Below, piece after piece: positions 42,400 through 55,853 of a stretch of 64,000 bases of DNA. Position 1 is the stretch's first letter. Each line of letters opens with the position of its first letter. The notes under the pieces were generated by a model. It worked only from the letters and a program-made list of their open reading frames with translations. It was not told where the DNA came from and searched no databases. The translations under genes were made by a program, and so were the position numbers. The DNA is taken from contig JAVTVX010000034.1 in the NCBI GenBank assembly GCA_033439265.1, forward strand, positions 13,964,501-14,028,500, written 5' to 3'. The stretch is from Dillenia suffruticosa. Taxonomy: Eukaryota > Streptophyta > Magnoliopsida > Dilleniales > Dilleniaceae.

Positions 42400-45300
42400 T
42401 AAAGACCTACGGTGAGTTCTAATGCCGTGTGCAATGTGCAAGACTTTCCATGTGCTGAGAGTAGCATCTTTCAAAAATCGTATGCCAGGGGTCAGGGTGG
42501 GTGAAGATGAAGTCACAAAAAGATTCTTAAATGCCCTTTTCTAGATTTATATACACCAGATCACGAAGCAAACCACTTCCATGGCACTTCTCAAGGAGGT
42601 GGCTAGGTCGGTTTCCGGTCATGCCTATGTGGCAGAGTCGAGTAAGGGCTCCAAGGAAGTTAAGCGTAAATGATGCAAGCATGATAAGAAACCTAGCCAG
42701 GCTAAGAGGAAGCCATAGTGAAGACCGAGATCAGAGGGTAGAAACGCAAAAAGAAGGAGCTCGACAAGAGTAGAGTCAGATGCTACATTTGTGGCAAATC
42801 TAGCCATTTTGCTCGCGAGTGTGGCAAGCGAAAGGTATGTCCTTCTTCTTTACATGGTGTGAGTTATGTTTCAACCACTGTGATACTTACTAACTCTTCT
42901 CCTTTGTGGATTGTAGACTCAGGAGCCACTGATCATGTAGCTTGAGATAGGAGCGCATATGTGGAGTTCTGCCGATTGAATCCCCAAGCGAAAAGGCTGT
43001 ACGTGGGGAACGGAGTATTTATGGTTGTGAAGGGGATTGGTACATACAAGCTGATGCTGCCAAGTAACCAAGTCCTATATCTGCATGATGTGCTGTATGC
43101 TCCCGAAATTCGATAGAATCTCATATCTGTCCTTTGTTTAGATCGTTTAAGATACTCTGTCATTTTTAGAAATTTGAGTGTTTCTGTCATCTACGATAAC
43201 TCTATTTTATGTACTGGTTTAGTCCATGATGGACTTTATGTGTTGGATTTTGTTTTCTTTAATAAAATTTCTGATTTATCTTCTATTGCGTATATATCTG
43301 ATAGTGTAGTTGATGATTTTTCTATTTGGCATAGTAGACTTGGCCACATAGGATAATAGAGAATGAACCGATTAGCTACGAGTGGCTTGTTGGGCCCGCT
43401 AACCCGGATCGAATTGTCCTTATGTGAGTTTTGCTAACCGGAAAAGCGACGAGGAAACCATTTGGAAAGGCAATGAGGGCTGGGACCCCATTGCAATTGA
43501 TCCACTCCGATATTTGTGGGCCTATGAATGTGAGAGCCCAAAACGGAGCTACGTATTTCATTACGTTCATAGATAATTACACGCGTTTCGGTTACATCTA
43601 CCTAATCTCGCACAAGTCTGAGGCATTAGATTGCTTTAGGAGATTTATCAGCGAGGTAGAAAACCAGTTAGACTTGAGAGTTAAAACTCTCAGAACCGAT
43701 CGAGAACGCGAGTATTTGTTTGAGAAGTTTAAAGAGCTTTGTTTCAAGAAGGGTATTACGAGATAGTTGACTGTTCCTGCTACTCCCCAGTAGAACAGGA
43801 TAGCCGAGAGAAGGAATAGAACTTTGTTGGAGATGGTGAGATCGATGATGGCGCAGGCCAATTTAGCAATCTCCCACTAGGGAGATGCATTGTTGACTGC
43901 TGCCTACGTTCTTAACCATGTTCCAACCAAATCCGTAGTCAGTACACCATACGAGCTTTGGACAGGGAGGCAGCCTGACCTTAGCCATTTGAGACCATGG
44001 GGTTATGTCGCATACGTTCACGATTCCTCGCACCCACACGGCAAGTTAGGCCTGCGAGAAAATAAATGTATCTTCGTAAGGTACTCCGAGCATTCTAGGG
44101 GATATGTGTTACTAGGTGAACGTACGGATGGCACAGTCTCTGAGATCGAATCTCGTAATGCTATGTTTCTGAAAAATGATTTCCCTAAAAGAGGTGAAAT
44201 CGATCAGGACTTCACTTTTTATGAGATGGGTGAGCCTAACGGCCCAATTGAGCCCAGCGGTGGGATCCAAGAGTCTGAAATGGATCTTGGTTCTAGTGGG
44301 AGTGACCCATCTCGAGGTGAGAAGGCTCCTCCTCCTCGTAGGAGTAGTCGGGGACATGTACCCCGACGTCATTTTTCGATAGAGGATGAGATCCTCATCG
44401 TGACTCCCAAGGATGATGAGGAACCTCAGACCTTTGAGAAGGCTCTCTAGAGTCCTATGAAGGACCAATGGCTAGAGGCCTTGAAAGAGGAGATAAAATC
44501 AATGAGGGTCAACAGGGTCTGGGACCTAGTTGACCTACCTGAGAACAGAAGGGCCATAGGGAACAAGTGGGTTCTCAAAATTAAAAGAGAGGCCGACGGA
44601 TCGGTGGAGAGATACAAAACCCGTCTAGTAGCCAAGAGTTATACACAGACAAAGGGCATTGACTATGAGGAGACTTTTTCCCCTGTAGTCAAATTTACAT
44701 CGATTCATTTACTCTTGGCGATTGTCGCAAACATGGATCTAGAGTTGTATCAGATGGATGTAAAGACCGCTTTCCTTAACGGAAACCTGGATGAGGAGAT
44801 CTACATGGAGTAGCCCTCTGGGTTCGTTCTAGTAGGTCATGAGGATAAGGTCTGTCGACTTCAGAAGTCGATATATAGTCTAAAGCAATCATCCAGGAGA
44901 TGGTACCTAAGATTTCACAAGGATGTGATATCTTATGGCTTTACAATGATCGATGAGGATCATTGTATTTATCTTATATGATCTAATGATTTTTTTGTGA
45001 TCCTGTCCCTATATGTGGACGATATAATGTTGGCTGAAAACAACATTCAGCATTTGATGATGATCAAGGCATGGTTGTCATCGAGCTTTGACATGAAAGA
45101 TATGGGTGAAGCTGAGTTCATCCTTGGAGTTAAGATCCAGAGAGATCGATCGAGAAGAATGTTGACTCTTTCACAAGAGACCTACATTAAGAAAATTCTC
45201 GAGCGTTTTGGGATGAGTGATTGTAATCTCATTGATACTCCAATCGTCAAGTGTGATGGCCTAAGTCTTGAGATGTGCCTGAAAACTCAGGAAGAAATAA

Positions 45301-46590
45301 GGAAGATGCGTAAAATCCCTTATTCTTGCACAATAGGAAGTTTGATGTACGTGATATTGTGTACACGACCGACATATGTTATGCAGTCGGTCTGGTGAGT
45401 AGATATCAATCAAATCCTGGAAGGGATCACTAGAGAGTAGTGAAAAGGATTTTTAGATAACTCAAAGGAACTGCGAGCTACTCCCTGTGTTATGGGAGAG
45501 GTGATTTGCGCTTCATAGGATATTCAGACGCCGACTGGGGCGGTGATCTGGATAAACGCAAATCGACATTAGGTTTTGCCTTCTTGCTCAATGGTGGTGT
45601 CATTTCTTAGAGCAGTAAGAAGCAGACCTGTGTAACTTTATCTACGATGGAGGCTGAGTTCTGGCTTGTTCAGTCGCAGTTCAGAAAAATGTTTGGCTTC
45701 GAAGACTATTAGATGATTTAGGGGTTGTGGCCGATAGTGGGAGGCCAGTGATAATCTACTGTGATAATCAGGCTGCTATCGCCTACACTCGAGACCCTAA
45801 GTACCATAGTAGGACCAAACATATCGATACCAGATATAATTTTGTTAGAGACATATCAAGAAGGGTGAAATGACCGTCAAGTATATCTCGACACATAGCA
45901 TGGTGGTTGACCCCTTCACCAAAGCCATCACTAGAGACTCATTTATAGCACATAGAGAGTCATTGGGTTTGGGAATATTTTCACTTTTCTTATTGTACTA
46001 AATTGACGATGTGATGCTTATTAAATTTATATGTGATTATGTACATTATTCAGTCACACTTAGAATTATTTTGCCTTAAATAATACACTTATTTATATCA
46101 TGTATATTTTTTATGTGATAAAATATATATTAGGCAGGCGAGGTCAACTCTCTCACACAAGCGACCACCTCCAGCATTGAGTGAGCAGAGATGAGACGGT
46201 TTCTAGTCATAAGAGGCATTGAGAGTGGTCCAGCTAGAACAAAAGTAATCCTGATACGTGTTCAGGATGAGGTCATTTGGGATATGACCGACATGGAAAT
46301 ACCCATATCCATGTTGCTTGTGAGTAGTCAGATTTGAGATATCGGATATCACCTGTGATAGTGATATTGTCTCTGAGATACTCTCTCTGAGATCTCTGGA
46401 TAGAGTCTTATGTGTAGACTGAGTACCGTATCTGCACAGTATTAGAGAAATCTGACATATGCCCTTATGAGAAATTAAGGATTAATACTATGGTACGCGT
46501 TTCATACCGCGTGTGATAGATGACTAGAGATAGTGGGAGCAATTACATGAGATGATGATCTAGTCATGATCCCCGTTCCTACTGTGTGAG
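42400..46590 (+). mobile_element. Ty1/copia element (gag end to RNase H), fossil
   Basis: Domains on the + strand in order: gag end with zinc knuckle (CYICGKSSHFAREC, about 42780), protease (WIVDSGATDHV, about 42910) and integrase (WHSRLGHIG at about 43330, HSDICGPMNVRAQNG at about 43503, ERRNRTLLEMVRSMM at about 43808). RT follows from about 44460 (NKWVLKIKREADGSVERYK, then YQMDVKTAFLNGNLDEEIYM and YVDDIML at about 45011), then RNase H (DADWGGDLDKRKST, CDNQAAIAY, SRTKHIDTRY; 45530-45850). It is of the Tork/TNT1-like kind by general similarity. Most coding text is readable, with roughly ten or more breaks. Probable 3' LTR sequence follows 45930, but its ends and a 5' LTR were not resolved. 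Confidence 0.9.
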
Positions 46591-46599
46591 ACAGCTTCC

Positions 46600-47858
46600 G
46601 TGTCAAGAACAGAACGTGCAGGTCAGAGAAAAAAGCATAGAATGGTTGAAGGGGAAAGGAAAGACAAAGTTGCAGAGAGAAAGAGAGAGAAGAGGGGGTT
46701 TAAGGAAAGAAAGAAAGAAGACACAAGTTCATTTCCTGCCATTGCATTATATACATTCCCTTTTTATACGATCCCTTCTTCAATTTCCTAACTAATCCTA
46801 ATTGTCTTCAGTTGCTTAACTGATTCTAACTGATGCAGTTAAATCAACAACCCCTAACTAATAATGTTTGCAACTGAATTAACAAAGTTAACAGCCAGTT
46901 TCTAGAAACTAGCTGTTGTTTCTAAAACTCGTTTTCTGTTTGTTACAATACCCTCGCCTTAAAAACATCATTGTCCTCAAGAATAAAAATTTGGAAACTA
47001 TGACCTAATAAAATCCATATCTTCCTAGGTAGATTCCTCCAGACGAAGATTTAACCATCGAATCAACCATTGAGTAATGGGTTTATCACATCTTAAGAAG
47101 ACCATCTTCTTAACACAGCTTCTGGTACTACTATTGCTTGTTTATCATATCCTAGCAAAGGTAGACTCGGCAAGGTAGTTTGATTTCCTCCAAGCTTTTT
47201 CTATTAATTGTTACCTATATGGTTGAAGTTTCAAGTTAAACCAGATCCCAAATCTCAAAATCCCTTTCAGTTGTTCATTGGTTAGCATAAGTCTTCATTC
47301 TGTTTTATGCTTGACAAGGTGATCGTGTAGAATTTGGAGCATAGCTTGTAGCTTTGATAAAACTTTCAGTAGCCGAGAAGATTTAGTCCATGAAAGGTCC
47401 ATGGGCTGATAACTATACAAAGCCTCAAAAGAGGTCTGCATACTGGAGTAGAAGTTTGTATTGTACCACCATTCTATTAAACTGAACCATTGTGCCCATA
47501 AACTTGGCCTGTTTGCAATCATGCTTCTCATATAGTATTCAAGACATCACTTTAGTCTTTTACTTTGCCCATTAGTCTGTGGATGGTATGCACTATCAAG
47601 CTATAATTATGTGCCACCAGTTTGAATAATTCTTGTCAAAAGATACTAGTGAAAATCCTGTTTCTGCCTGATACTATTGAGTCTGGTAAGCCACATAACT
47701 TGAACACATTATCTATAAAAGATTGATATACTATTTTTGTAGATTAGGGGTGTTGTAGTGCCATAAAATGACCAAATTTTGTAAGTCTATCAACCACCAC
47801 CAGTATTGTATCATAGCCATAAGATTCTAGTAGCCCTTTTATGAAGTCATGGACGGGT
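46600..47858 (-). mobile_element. Ty3/gypsy fragment: integrase and 3' LTR, minus strand
   Basis: On the minus strand, integrase text runs from about 47850 (HDFIKGLLESYGY, ILVVVDRLTKFGHFMALQ) to 47295 (RPSLWAQWFSLIEWWYNTNF, FEALYSYQPMDLSW). An LTR ends at 46946 on the + strand, which is its start on the minus strand (TGTAACAAACAG), preceded by a purine-rich GGCGAGGGTAT. The LTR's far end, near 46600, is not clear. It is of a chromovirus-like integrase type and is broken. It is cut off by the LTR that starts at 47859. Confidence 0.8.
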
Positions 47859-49205
47859 TGTCGAAACCCTTAAATTAATACTGATTCCCCAAATGCAAAC
47901 AAATTTGTAATAATAGTGGTACCAGGTTGAATCTTACGGAAACTAAATTAACTTAATTTCTTAGTTATTGATAAAATAAAATTAGGGGTTTATCAAATAA
48001 ATTTCTAAATAAAAAATTAATAACAAAAAATTAAAAGACAAATCAATAACGCAAAAAATACTAAAAATTAGAAAAGAATTTCAATACACTAAACTCTGAT
48101 CTAAGAGTTCACACATTTGATTGTTTCACTAATCATGGGTTAAAAAATATTATTTTTACTATTCAAACATTTAATCTTAAATTTATCAGAGTAATCGTAA
48201 TAAATCTTGCGTTTTCCTACATTAATTAACTAAATCCAGCATCTAATCAAAATTTATCATTAATCGACTGAATATAATAGCGTTCCATATCAATATAATG
48301 ATAACATTAAGTTTTGTGAAAACAATTAAAGCAAAATACAAATAATCGGGATAGCCGCAATTATTTGATTTTGTTCCATCGATTTTTTAGATTAAATATG
48401 AATATTGGTAAAAGATCCATAAATATAAATAACCTAGTTGTTACTTATGTCATTCATTCATAACAATTACGGATCACTGAAATCCGGATAGTAACAAAAA
48501 AAATTAATATTGAATTAAATTGTCAAATTAACAAATACCAATTTTTCATGTAAATAAATAAAGAATCGACAAATATTTGAATTAAAAAAGTAAGAAATTA
48601 AATAGAACACATAACCTTACATTGAATACAATCAATAAAATTCCTCTTGAATCAGAAAAAAAAAATTAACCACTTATGGTGATGAGTCCTAAGAAAAACC
48701 AAAGAAAAGAAAAAATAAATAAAAGTTTGCTTTTTTGAAGAACTTGGAATGGTAACCAAACAGCCGTCTCTTTTTATAGATAAATGAATCATGCCGTGAA
48801 TAGTACCTTCCAGGGTTAATGAGAAGAGTCTATCTTTTAGTGCTCTAGGTCTCCAAAATTTTTCTAAAATAATAGAGAAAAGATCTACCAAAATAGGAAA
48901 ATTAAGAATTTTACTCTTAACAACAATTTTATTTAAAATTAAATTTCTAAAATAAATTTTTTCACTTTTTTATATTTCTTCCTTTTCTATATAGGCTCAA
49001 ATGATATCTTGAACTATTAAACTCCAAAATTGCCTCCTTAATCCCATTTTAATTCAAATTTTTAATTTTGATCCCTAAAAATAAAAAAGTTATAAAAAAC
49101 ATTCATTAGGGCAATAATCAATACAAAATCATACCATAATATTAATAATCAATACAAAATCATACCATAATATTAATAATAAAATAGAAAATTTGTACAT
49201 AATCA
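47859..49205 (-). repeat. LTR of another Ty3/gypsy-like element, minus strand
   Basis: On the minus strand it starts TGATTATGTAC directly after a polypurine-like GGTGCGGGGGAATT (about 49206-49220) and ends GGGTTTCGACA at 47859. It interrupts the integrase reading just described. A 31-bp tandem pair lies at 49113-49174. The internal part of its element would lie to the right, where no domains could be read. The family is uncertain. Confidence 0.5.
49113..49174. repeat. Two perfect 31-bp tandem copies
   Basis: AATAATCAATACAAAATCAT plus eleven bases is repeated without change (49113-49143 and 49144-49174), inside the probable LTR. Confidence 0.9.
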
Positions 49206-50959
49206 AATTCCCCCGCACCAAACCAATGCTTGTTCTCAAGCATTCACTAGATTAATGACACACAACTATTCTCTTCTTCTCTCCTTCCCCTCTTTCAAAT
49301 CATCTTTAATCAATCTCAAATCATCATATATTGAAAAATTCAAGTCAAATCAACAATTCAGAGAGCAAATGATCATAGTATCATAAATTTAAAAGAAAAT
49401 ATAAGCATCTCATCAACTCAATAATTTCATCAAAATTCAATATATCAAGATTCAATACCCTCACAAGAAATTCACTCTATACACTCAAGGTGTTTAAGGG
49501 AATTTATCAATAACTCTCAAAATCAAAACATAGTATGTCATTACCATAAGATTGTTTATTTATCAAATCTCTACAACCACTTCTATGAATTTAAAACAAA
49601 AATCTGGGGGTTTATATAAAGGTTGTAATGTGACTTGGGCAAAGGTAGGATAAGAGAGTAAATGTGATGTGTAATAAATATATATCAAAAGAAGCATATC
49701 AGGAATTACAAGACCATTTCCCCTTTCCCATATCATGATGTACAATCAACCCATAAAAAGATAACACAATCAAGACCATCTCATTCCTCAATCAAACTTT
49801 TGAATTTTTTCCTTCAAATTCCCCAATTTCAATTTCCGGAAATTTTTCTCTTTTTTTCACTTTTTTTTTACACTTTTCACTTTTTTTTCTTCTCTTTTTT
49901 TTCTTTTTTTTTGAATCAATCTCGAGAATGCATGAAAATAGGGTGCATACACAAATCACCCCAGTTGTATGATTGAATCTCTAAAAACAAATCACAAAAT
50001 AAATTTACTCCATTCCCTTTTACAAATAACCAATCAATCATACTCTAATCAACTCTAATCAGATGCTTCTTTGATATAAGAATTAAAAAAAAAAAGTTAA
50101 GCGTAAAAAGAAGGTTATATGTCAATTAATGAGGTTAAAGCAAAAAAATGGGTATAATCTCTAATGGTGGTTTCACTAGGGGGAATAATATGCATGGGAA
50201 GGTCTTGTTTTTCGAAAGCTAAAAAGGGTAAAGCTAAGTGCCCACATCATATTAATGCATGAACTCATGGATATGGTCTCAAAAAGTATAGCAAAGCAAG
50301 TTCTAGAATAAATATACTATGATTGATAAATACTCATCAAAGAAAATTTAGAGCAAAGACGATGGTATGCTCTTAAAACTCAAAAGCTCACAGAAATGTT
50401 TAATTTGTATCAAATCCATAACATCTTCAATTGATTCAATCATCAAGATCAATGGGACACTCAAAACAATTTTATCCAAAAATAACTAATTACATTTGTC
50501 TCTTTCATGCATTTCAACTCAAATTAACAATACATACTAATTCAAAATTATTATCAGACAAACATCAAAAGAGTACAAAATTTCAAAGAAAAATAGAAGA
50601 AATGACATTGGCATGAAAAATCCTCCCCCACACCTAAATTCTACATTGTTCTCAATGTATACAAAAGATAAGAAATTTAGGCACAATGCTAAAGAAACTC
50701 ACAAACTAGCAGAATTTTAAACTAGCAGCAACACTCATAAAATGACCCTAATGCAACATATAAAAGTAGGACAATGAAAAGAAAGAGAAATGAGAGAAAA
50801 CTCCCCTAAGATGATGATATTGCTCATCTGAAGTTGATAGTCTTTGCTACTATGAAGAAACCGTGGGGATGGGTAAAATTAAGTCAAGGATTTCTTTGTG
50901 GAGAGGATTAGGTTTGAAAATTTTGGAGCTTTCGATTTTTTTTTTTTTTGGAAGAAACG
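49206..50959. other. AT-rich non-coding stretch, probably internal to a minus-strand gypsy element
   Basis: No domain is readable. On the minus strand, the phrase ACATTGAGAACAATGTAG followed by GTGTGGGGGAGG (about 50625-50665) resembles the non-coding tail before the polypurine tract of some plant gypsy elements. A similar GAACAAGCATTGG phrase lies at about 49225-49240. A T-rich simple tract lies at 49848-49912. Confidence 0.4.
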
Positions 50960-53776
50960 TGTCACAGCCCTAATCGGGATCGTGAACAACCGCCCGTTGT
51001 CCCTGAATGCCGACTGTATTTTTACAGAAAATTAGGCAAAATCTCCCTATAAATCGGAGGTTTCTCATGTATAATTTTACCTGTATATCACATTCATCCT
51101 GTAAAAATAAACAATTGGCTATCCCAGTCTCTCCAAAAATCAACAAATACCACAGCCAACATCCAGAACAACGCAAGACTATAAAGTTTCTAGCAGTCAT
51201 AACAACAGACCTCTACTGTTATGCCCAACTAGAGCATGAGTAGCCGCCACACGGAGCAGACTTAAATTCTACGCATATATAAAATAAATTCCCAAGTTAT
51301 TTTTAAACAATGCAATGAAATAATTTAATATGAGAGTTCCACGAATAAATGTTCATAATTTATATAGTCATCCCATAAAACTTGATAAATATATTGGTCA
51401 AACTAAAATTTCCAATACATAATAATATCACCAATCATCGTAGCGGAAGAAATGAAAAATATCCATCCCAAAACCCAATGATATCTCCTCGGTCCAACAC
51501 TAATCCTGTGGGAAAGAAAGCGAGGGGTGAGTATCTATGGGAGGATACTCAGTAAGTGAGGGGATTGACATCATACTATCAATATCGAGGGTGAACTTAA
51601 AGTGTCAAAGTATAAAATATAAAAAAATATCCACAGTGTGCAAACCGATCATGTAATTTCAAAATCATATATCATACGCACATATCAGAAAGCAAGATAT
51701 GCATCCAAAATTTACATCAATGTCATGAAGAGCCGGCCAATGAAATATTTCCGGCAATGGTCTACCTCGACCAAGGACGGCGCATTGGGGGTTTTCCAAA
51801 TGCAAGTATTAAATAATGGCTTTTTGCCCCAATGTTAGCCACACCCCAACTAGCCTGTAAATAATAATGATGTACATATAACTAGTTGGCCGTGTATAGT
51901 GCCCCCACCTGGTGCTAAACGAAGCCGTACTCAACGTCCTCTCTGATGAGGGTCAACCTGGGACATCCATACACATGATGATCTAGAGGATACCTCCAGC
52001 CGAAGCGTATCCGGGCACAAGGGGTGCCTCTACCAGATGTCCTTCGTAGCTACGGATCACAATATCATATCGGCTGGGCACGTAGCCCCATGCATCCCAT
52101 CCCCATGTTGGCCGGGCATATAGCCCCATGCATCATATCATAACGTCGGCCGGGCAAACAGCCCAAATATGTAAGTAAATCCATTTAAAATCATGTGCCA
52201 ATGCAGTGGAAGTATTAAAGCATATCAATATGTCGAAAATGTGGCACAATATTCAGTTATCAAAACTCATGGATGCATATCAATAAAATCAGCAATTAAG
52301 ACACTCCAAGGGTCACAAAACATTTCATCAAATATTCGAAAATTCTAACAATCATACATTTACAGAAACATGCCATTTAAAAGTATTTTTGAAACATGGT
52401 TTTCAATCAATAGCACATGTCAAAGTTCCACTCACAGTTCTAGGGATGGTGGTCACTCCCTATTTTCAAAGCCAAATCAAATCTAATTCCTCGAGTCTCC
52501 AAAAAAAATCAACCTAATCAGATCATCAAAATTGAACATCAATTTCTCAAGCATATTTAAGGTTTATCCGAAAGACATGAAATGTACAATATCCTCCACT
52601 TTATGGCTCATTTCATTTCAACCCTACAACCCAGATACTTTCATGCATATTTCAAAGTTTAACTCTAAGGAAACTATTCGAATTCACTCGACATGATTTT
52701 GTGATTCTATAATACGCTTCTTTCGTATCAGATCATCTAATTTCTGTAACATTCTATACTTAACTTTCAAAGTCACATATAATCATTTCAGAAATTGTAT
52801 TCTATTCGCATTCCACTTACACTCTAAACATATACAGAACCTTTCATCTTAGATTTAATCGTAAATTCATTCAATTTATCAATTAGAGCCGAAATCTCCT
52901 CACCTAGGGTTTTCTCAAAGCGCAGAGTCTTGTCCGAATGTCGTTTCGGTCACTCCAAGGTCTGTAGTGTTTCCTATCAAAACAAGATTTATTTGTTAGA
53001 TCTAAACACTTAGATCAAAAACAAAACCCTAAGTCATTTACCTGCGTGGAAGTTCGTGGGCTGTCACGGGCTCACGGGCCGTCGTGGGTTACAGTGGGCT
53101 TCGGCCAACGAGCTCGCTGGTCTGCGGGCCAGTGGCTAGCGGGCTGGCAGGCCTGCGGGCTGGTGGGTCTGCGGTTGATGGGCCTGCAGGTTGGCGGGCT
53201 TGCGGGTGATGGGCCTGCGGCTGGCGGGCCGATGGGCCTACAGCTGATGGGCTTGCGGCTGGTGCTCGGCCATGCACTGGTGCGCTGTGCTGGTGCGCGC
53301 TCGTGCACTGGGCCGTGCCCCCGGGCATGCTCGTGCGCTGGACCGTGCCCCCGTGCATGCTCGTGCGCTGGCTCGCGCGCTTGCGGCCTCGCTCGTGCTC
53401 GCGGCCTGGGTCCTGCTCGTGGCCTAGGCTCGTGCTGCGGGCTGGGTCCTGCTCACGGCCTGGGCTCGCGCTGCAGGTTGGGTCCTGCTTGGGGCCTAAC
53501 TCGTGCTGTGGGTTAGGGGATCGCGCTGCGAGCTGTGGGATCACGCTGCAGGCTCGAGCTGTGGCAGAAGGTGGTACTCGTGGAGGCTCGCGGCGAAGGA
53601 AGGCAAGGCGGAGAGAGTGCGATTGTGGGAGATCGCGATGAGAGATCGCGGGAGATCGCGAGGAAATGAGCCGCGGGAGAAAGAAAAAGAAGCAGAAAAA
53701 GAAGAAGAAGAAGAAGAAGAAGAAGAAGAAGAAGAAGAAGAAGAAGAAGAAGAAGAAGAAGGAGAAGGAGAAGGAG

Positions 53777-53807
<31 letters not shown>

Positions 53808-53862
53808 TGGCGGTGGAACACGCGGCGAAGGAGGGTGGCGCCGTAGTGGGAGATGAAAGGTC

Positions 53863-53896
<34 letters not shown>

Positions 53897-54017
53897 AGAA
53901 GGGGGGTTAGGGTTTTAACCCTAGTCCTCAAAATGGGAACGCAGCGTTTTGCTCCAAAACGCTGCGTCTCCAATCCTGTTTTTTTTTTTTTTTTTTTTTT
54001 ATATATTTGGTGTTACA
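50960..54017 (-). mobile_element. Solo LTR of a Tekay-like chromovirus (3.06 kb)
   Basis: Read on the minus strand it starts TGTAACACC (at 54017) and ends GGGCTGTGACA (50960), with the perfect flanking duplication AAACG. It carries the 13-bp-stem palindrome at 53939-53967, a CT/GA-rich block, (GAA)n and GGTGGC repeats, the GC-rich block (53050-53640), a GTAAATGA junction at 53041, the 39-bp repeat array (about 52066-52172) and the pyrimidine tract ending CCCACAG at 51506. It is closest to the LTR at 1153-4366. No internal region remains. Confidence 0.93.
53690..53820. repeat. (GAA)n and (GGTGGC)n microsatellites
   Basis: About 24 GAA units (53698-53770) followed by GGTGGC units (53775-53815) inside the solo LTR. 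They make long Glu, Gly or Leu/Phe frames on the two strands that should not be read as proteins. Confidence 0.95.
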
Positions 54018-54645
54018 AAACGTGGGTCTGAAATTTGAAGGTTTTGAATGAATGGGTGCTTCTATTATGAAATCATACAATTTGAAGTGGAAATGAGTGC
54101 TTTTGAAAGGAGTAGGAAACTGCATGATCACGCACTAAGGAAAGGACTGCTTCTGTCCATTTGTGAAAGTTATTACTGAAAATCGAGGGATGGACTACTT
54201 CTGCCCACTCTTGAACTTCACTTCTCTGTCCTTCTCTCGACTTGGATAAATACACTCTTAGAATTTCTCCTCTTAGGCACCAAAAAAATAAAAGAAAAAA
54301 CTAATGACACTAACCAAATACCCCTAATTAATTAAGAAATCAAATAACAAATTAATCAAACTCAAGAAAAAAAATATTGGGTTTGAAGATGAGGTTCAAA
54401 ACTCCGGTTAAGATGATTCAAATTGCGTTTGAAGATAAATTTGAGATTTACAACTTTTACATTTTGAGGAAGATCTATATCTGATCAAAAGATGAGTAAA
54501 AAATTTGTTAAAGTTCACTGTCAATATAGAAAGGATTTGGATCACTTGTTAGGGCTCAATCAATAACCAAAGTTTAAAGCTAAAATTCAAGCCCATTTGA
54601 TCCAAGTTACATTCAAACCCATTCTCAATCCAAGTCGAGTGAGCC
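54018..54645. other. No gene seen
   Basis: Continuation of the sequence interrupted by the solo LTR. AT-rich, without readable domains. Confidence 0.5.
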
Positions 54646-54779
54646 TGTAACAATCCTACACAAAGAAGAAGGATGAATAGAGGAAACCAAGAATTTTGAT
54701 AAAGCTTCTACGATGGAAGAAGTAAACGAAGCTAGAGATATGAAAGGAGAAGGCAAAGAAGGAAATAGACAGGGAGGGA

Positions 54780-54821
<42 letters not shown>

Positions 54822-54914
54822 GCACAAAAATCAATTCAATGTTATTCATTTCTTGTCTTCCTTACACTGTTGTCTCTTTCTAACCACTCAACTAATCAAC
54901 TACTAATTGTTACA
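54646..54914 (-). repeat. LTR of the short gypsy derivative (3' copy)
   Basis: 269 bases, with an expanded GA microsatellite at about 54780-54820 that is much shorter in the partner LTR. Confidence 0.75.
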
Positions 54915-55853
54915 ATACCCCTCCCTTGAAAGCTTCCTTGTTCTTAAGGACAAAATGTTGGAAACTAAGATTTGATGAAATAGATGCCATCTTATGTTGA
55001 TTCCTCTGGACTAAGAGTCAACCATTTAATTAACACCAGAGTGATTGGTTTGTTATGCCTCAAAATCACTTGCTTCTTCAGTATTGCTCAGTCATTTACT
55101 TCACTATTGAAGCTAGAAATGAAGAAAGATTTAATAAGCTTTCCAACCAGAACTCCTCAAATCTTTCTTGATACTTAGCTAGAAAACCATTTTGTTGGAA
55201 CTTAGTGAATTCCTTCACCTCATCTTACAGTCACTTGGTTTCAAATTTCTGATAAAGAAACTTGGAAAGCATTTAACAATCCACTTCTTTCTTTACTAAT
55301 TTCGAACCTTGATTCCAAATTCTCACTTTTCTATCCAAATAGTTTTGTACTGTATCAACCCACTGATGACTTGGTATCTAATATACAACAAAGAATTTGC
55401 TGCATTTCTATTGCCACATGTAAGGATTTTCTCCCATCAAAAAAGAAAGTCCAATCTTTGGAGGGTCTGGCAAGAAACCGCGGGTAGCAAAGTCTTTCTT
55501 GGGTAAATAATATTCTCTGTCCACTCTCAACTTTTCATCATTTGGAGTGGGTAAAAGAGGGGATTTAAGAGTTCTTTCAAAATCTTGTTTTTCATTCTTG
55601 TCTCGATTCATCATTTTCAAGAATGTGCTAAATCTTGCATACATATTAGCGACAAAAGTTTCCATCTTTTGGGTTCATTCATCCATTTTATGTTCTAACC
55701 AGATGTGAGATTCTTTCATCTCAATTGCCATTTCATCTTACTTCCTTTCTTAACTTGTTCTTCGGTGGCCTTGTAGTGAGTTTTTTGTGGCATTTTCTCA
55801 CTTTAATCCAAGAGTGGAAGCTCTGGTACCACCTTCTAACAATCGCACTTAAT

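Noticed and set aside
53089-53973. A 294-codon minus-strand frame
   Set aside because: It spans (GAA)n, GGTGGC and GC-rich repeats of a solo LTR, giving runs of Leu/Phe and Ala/Thr. Not a protein.
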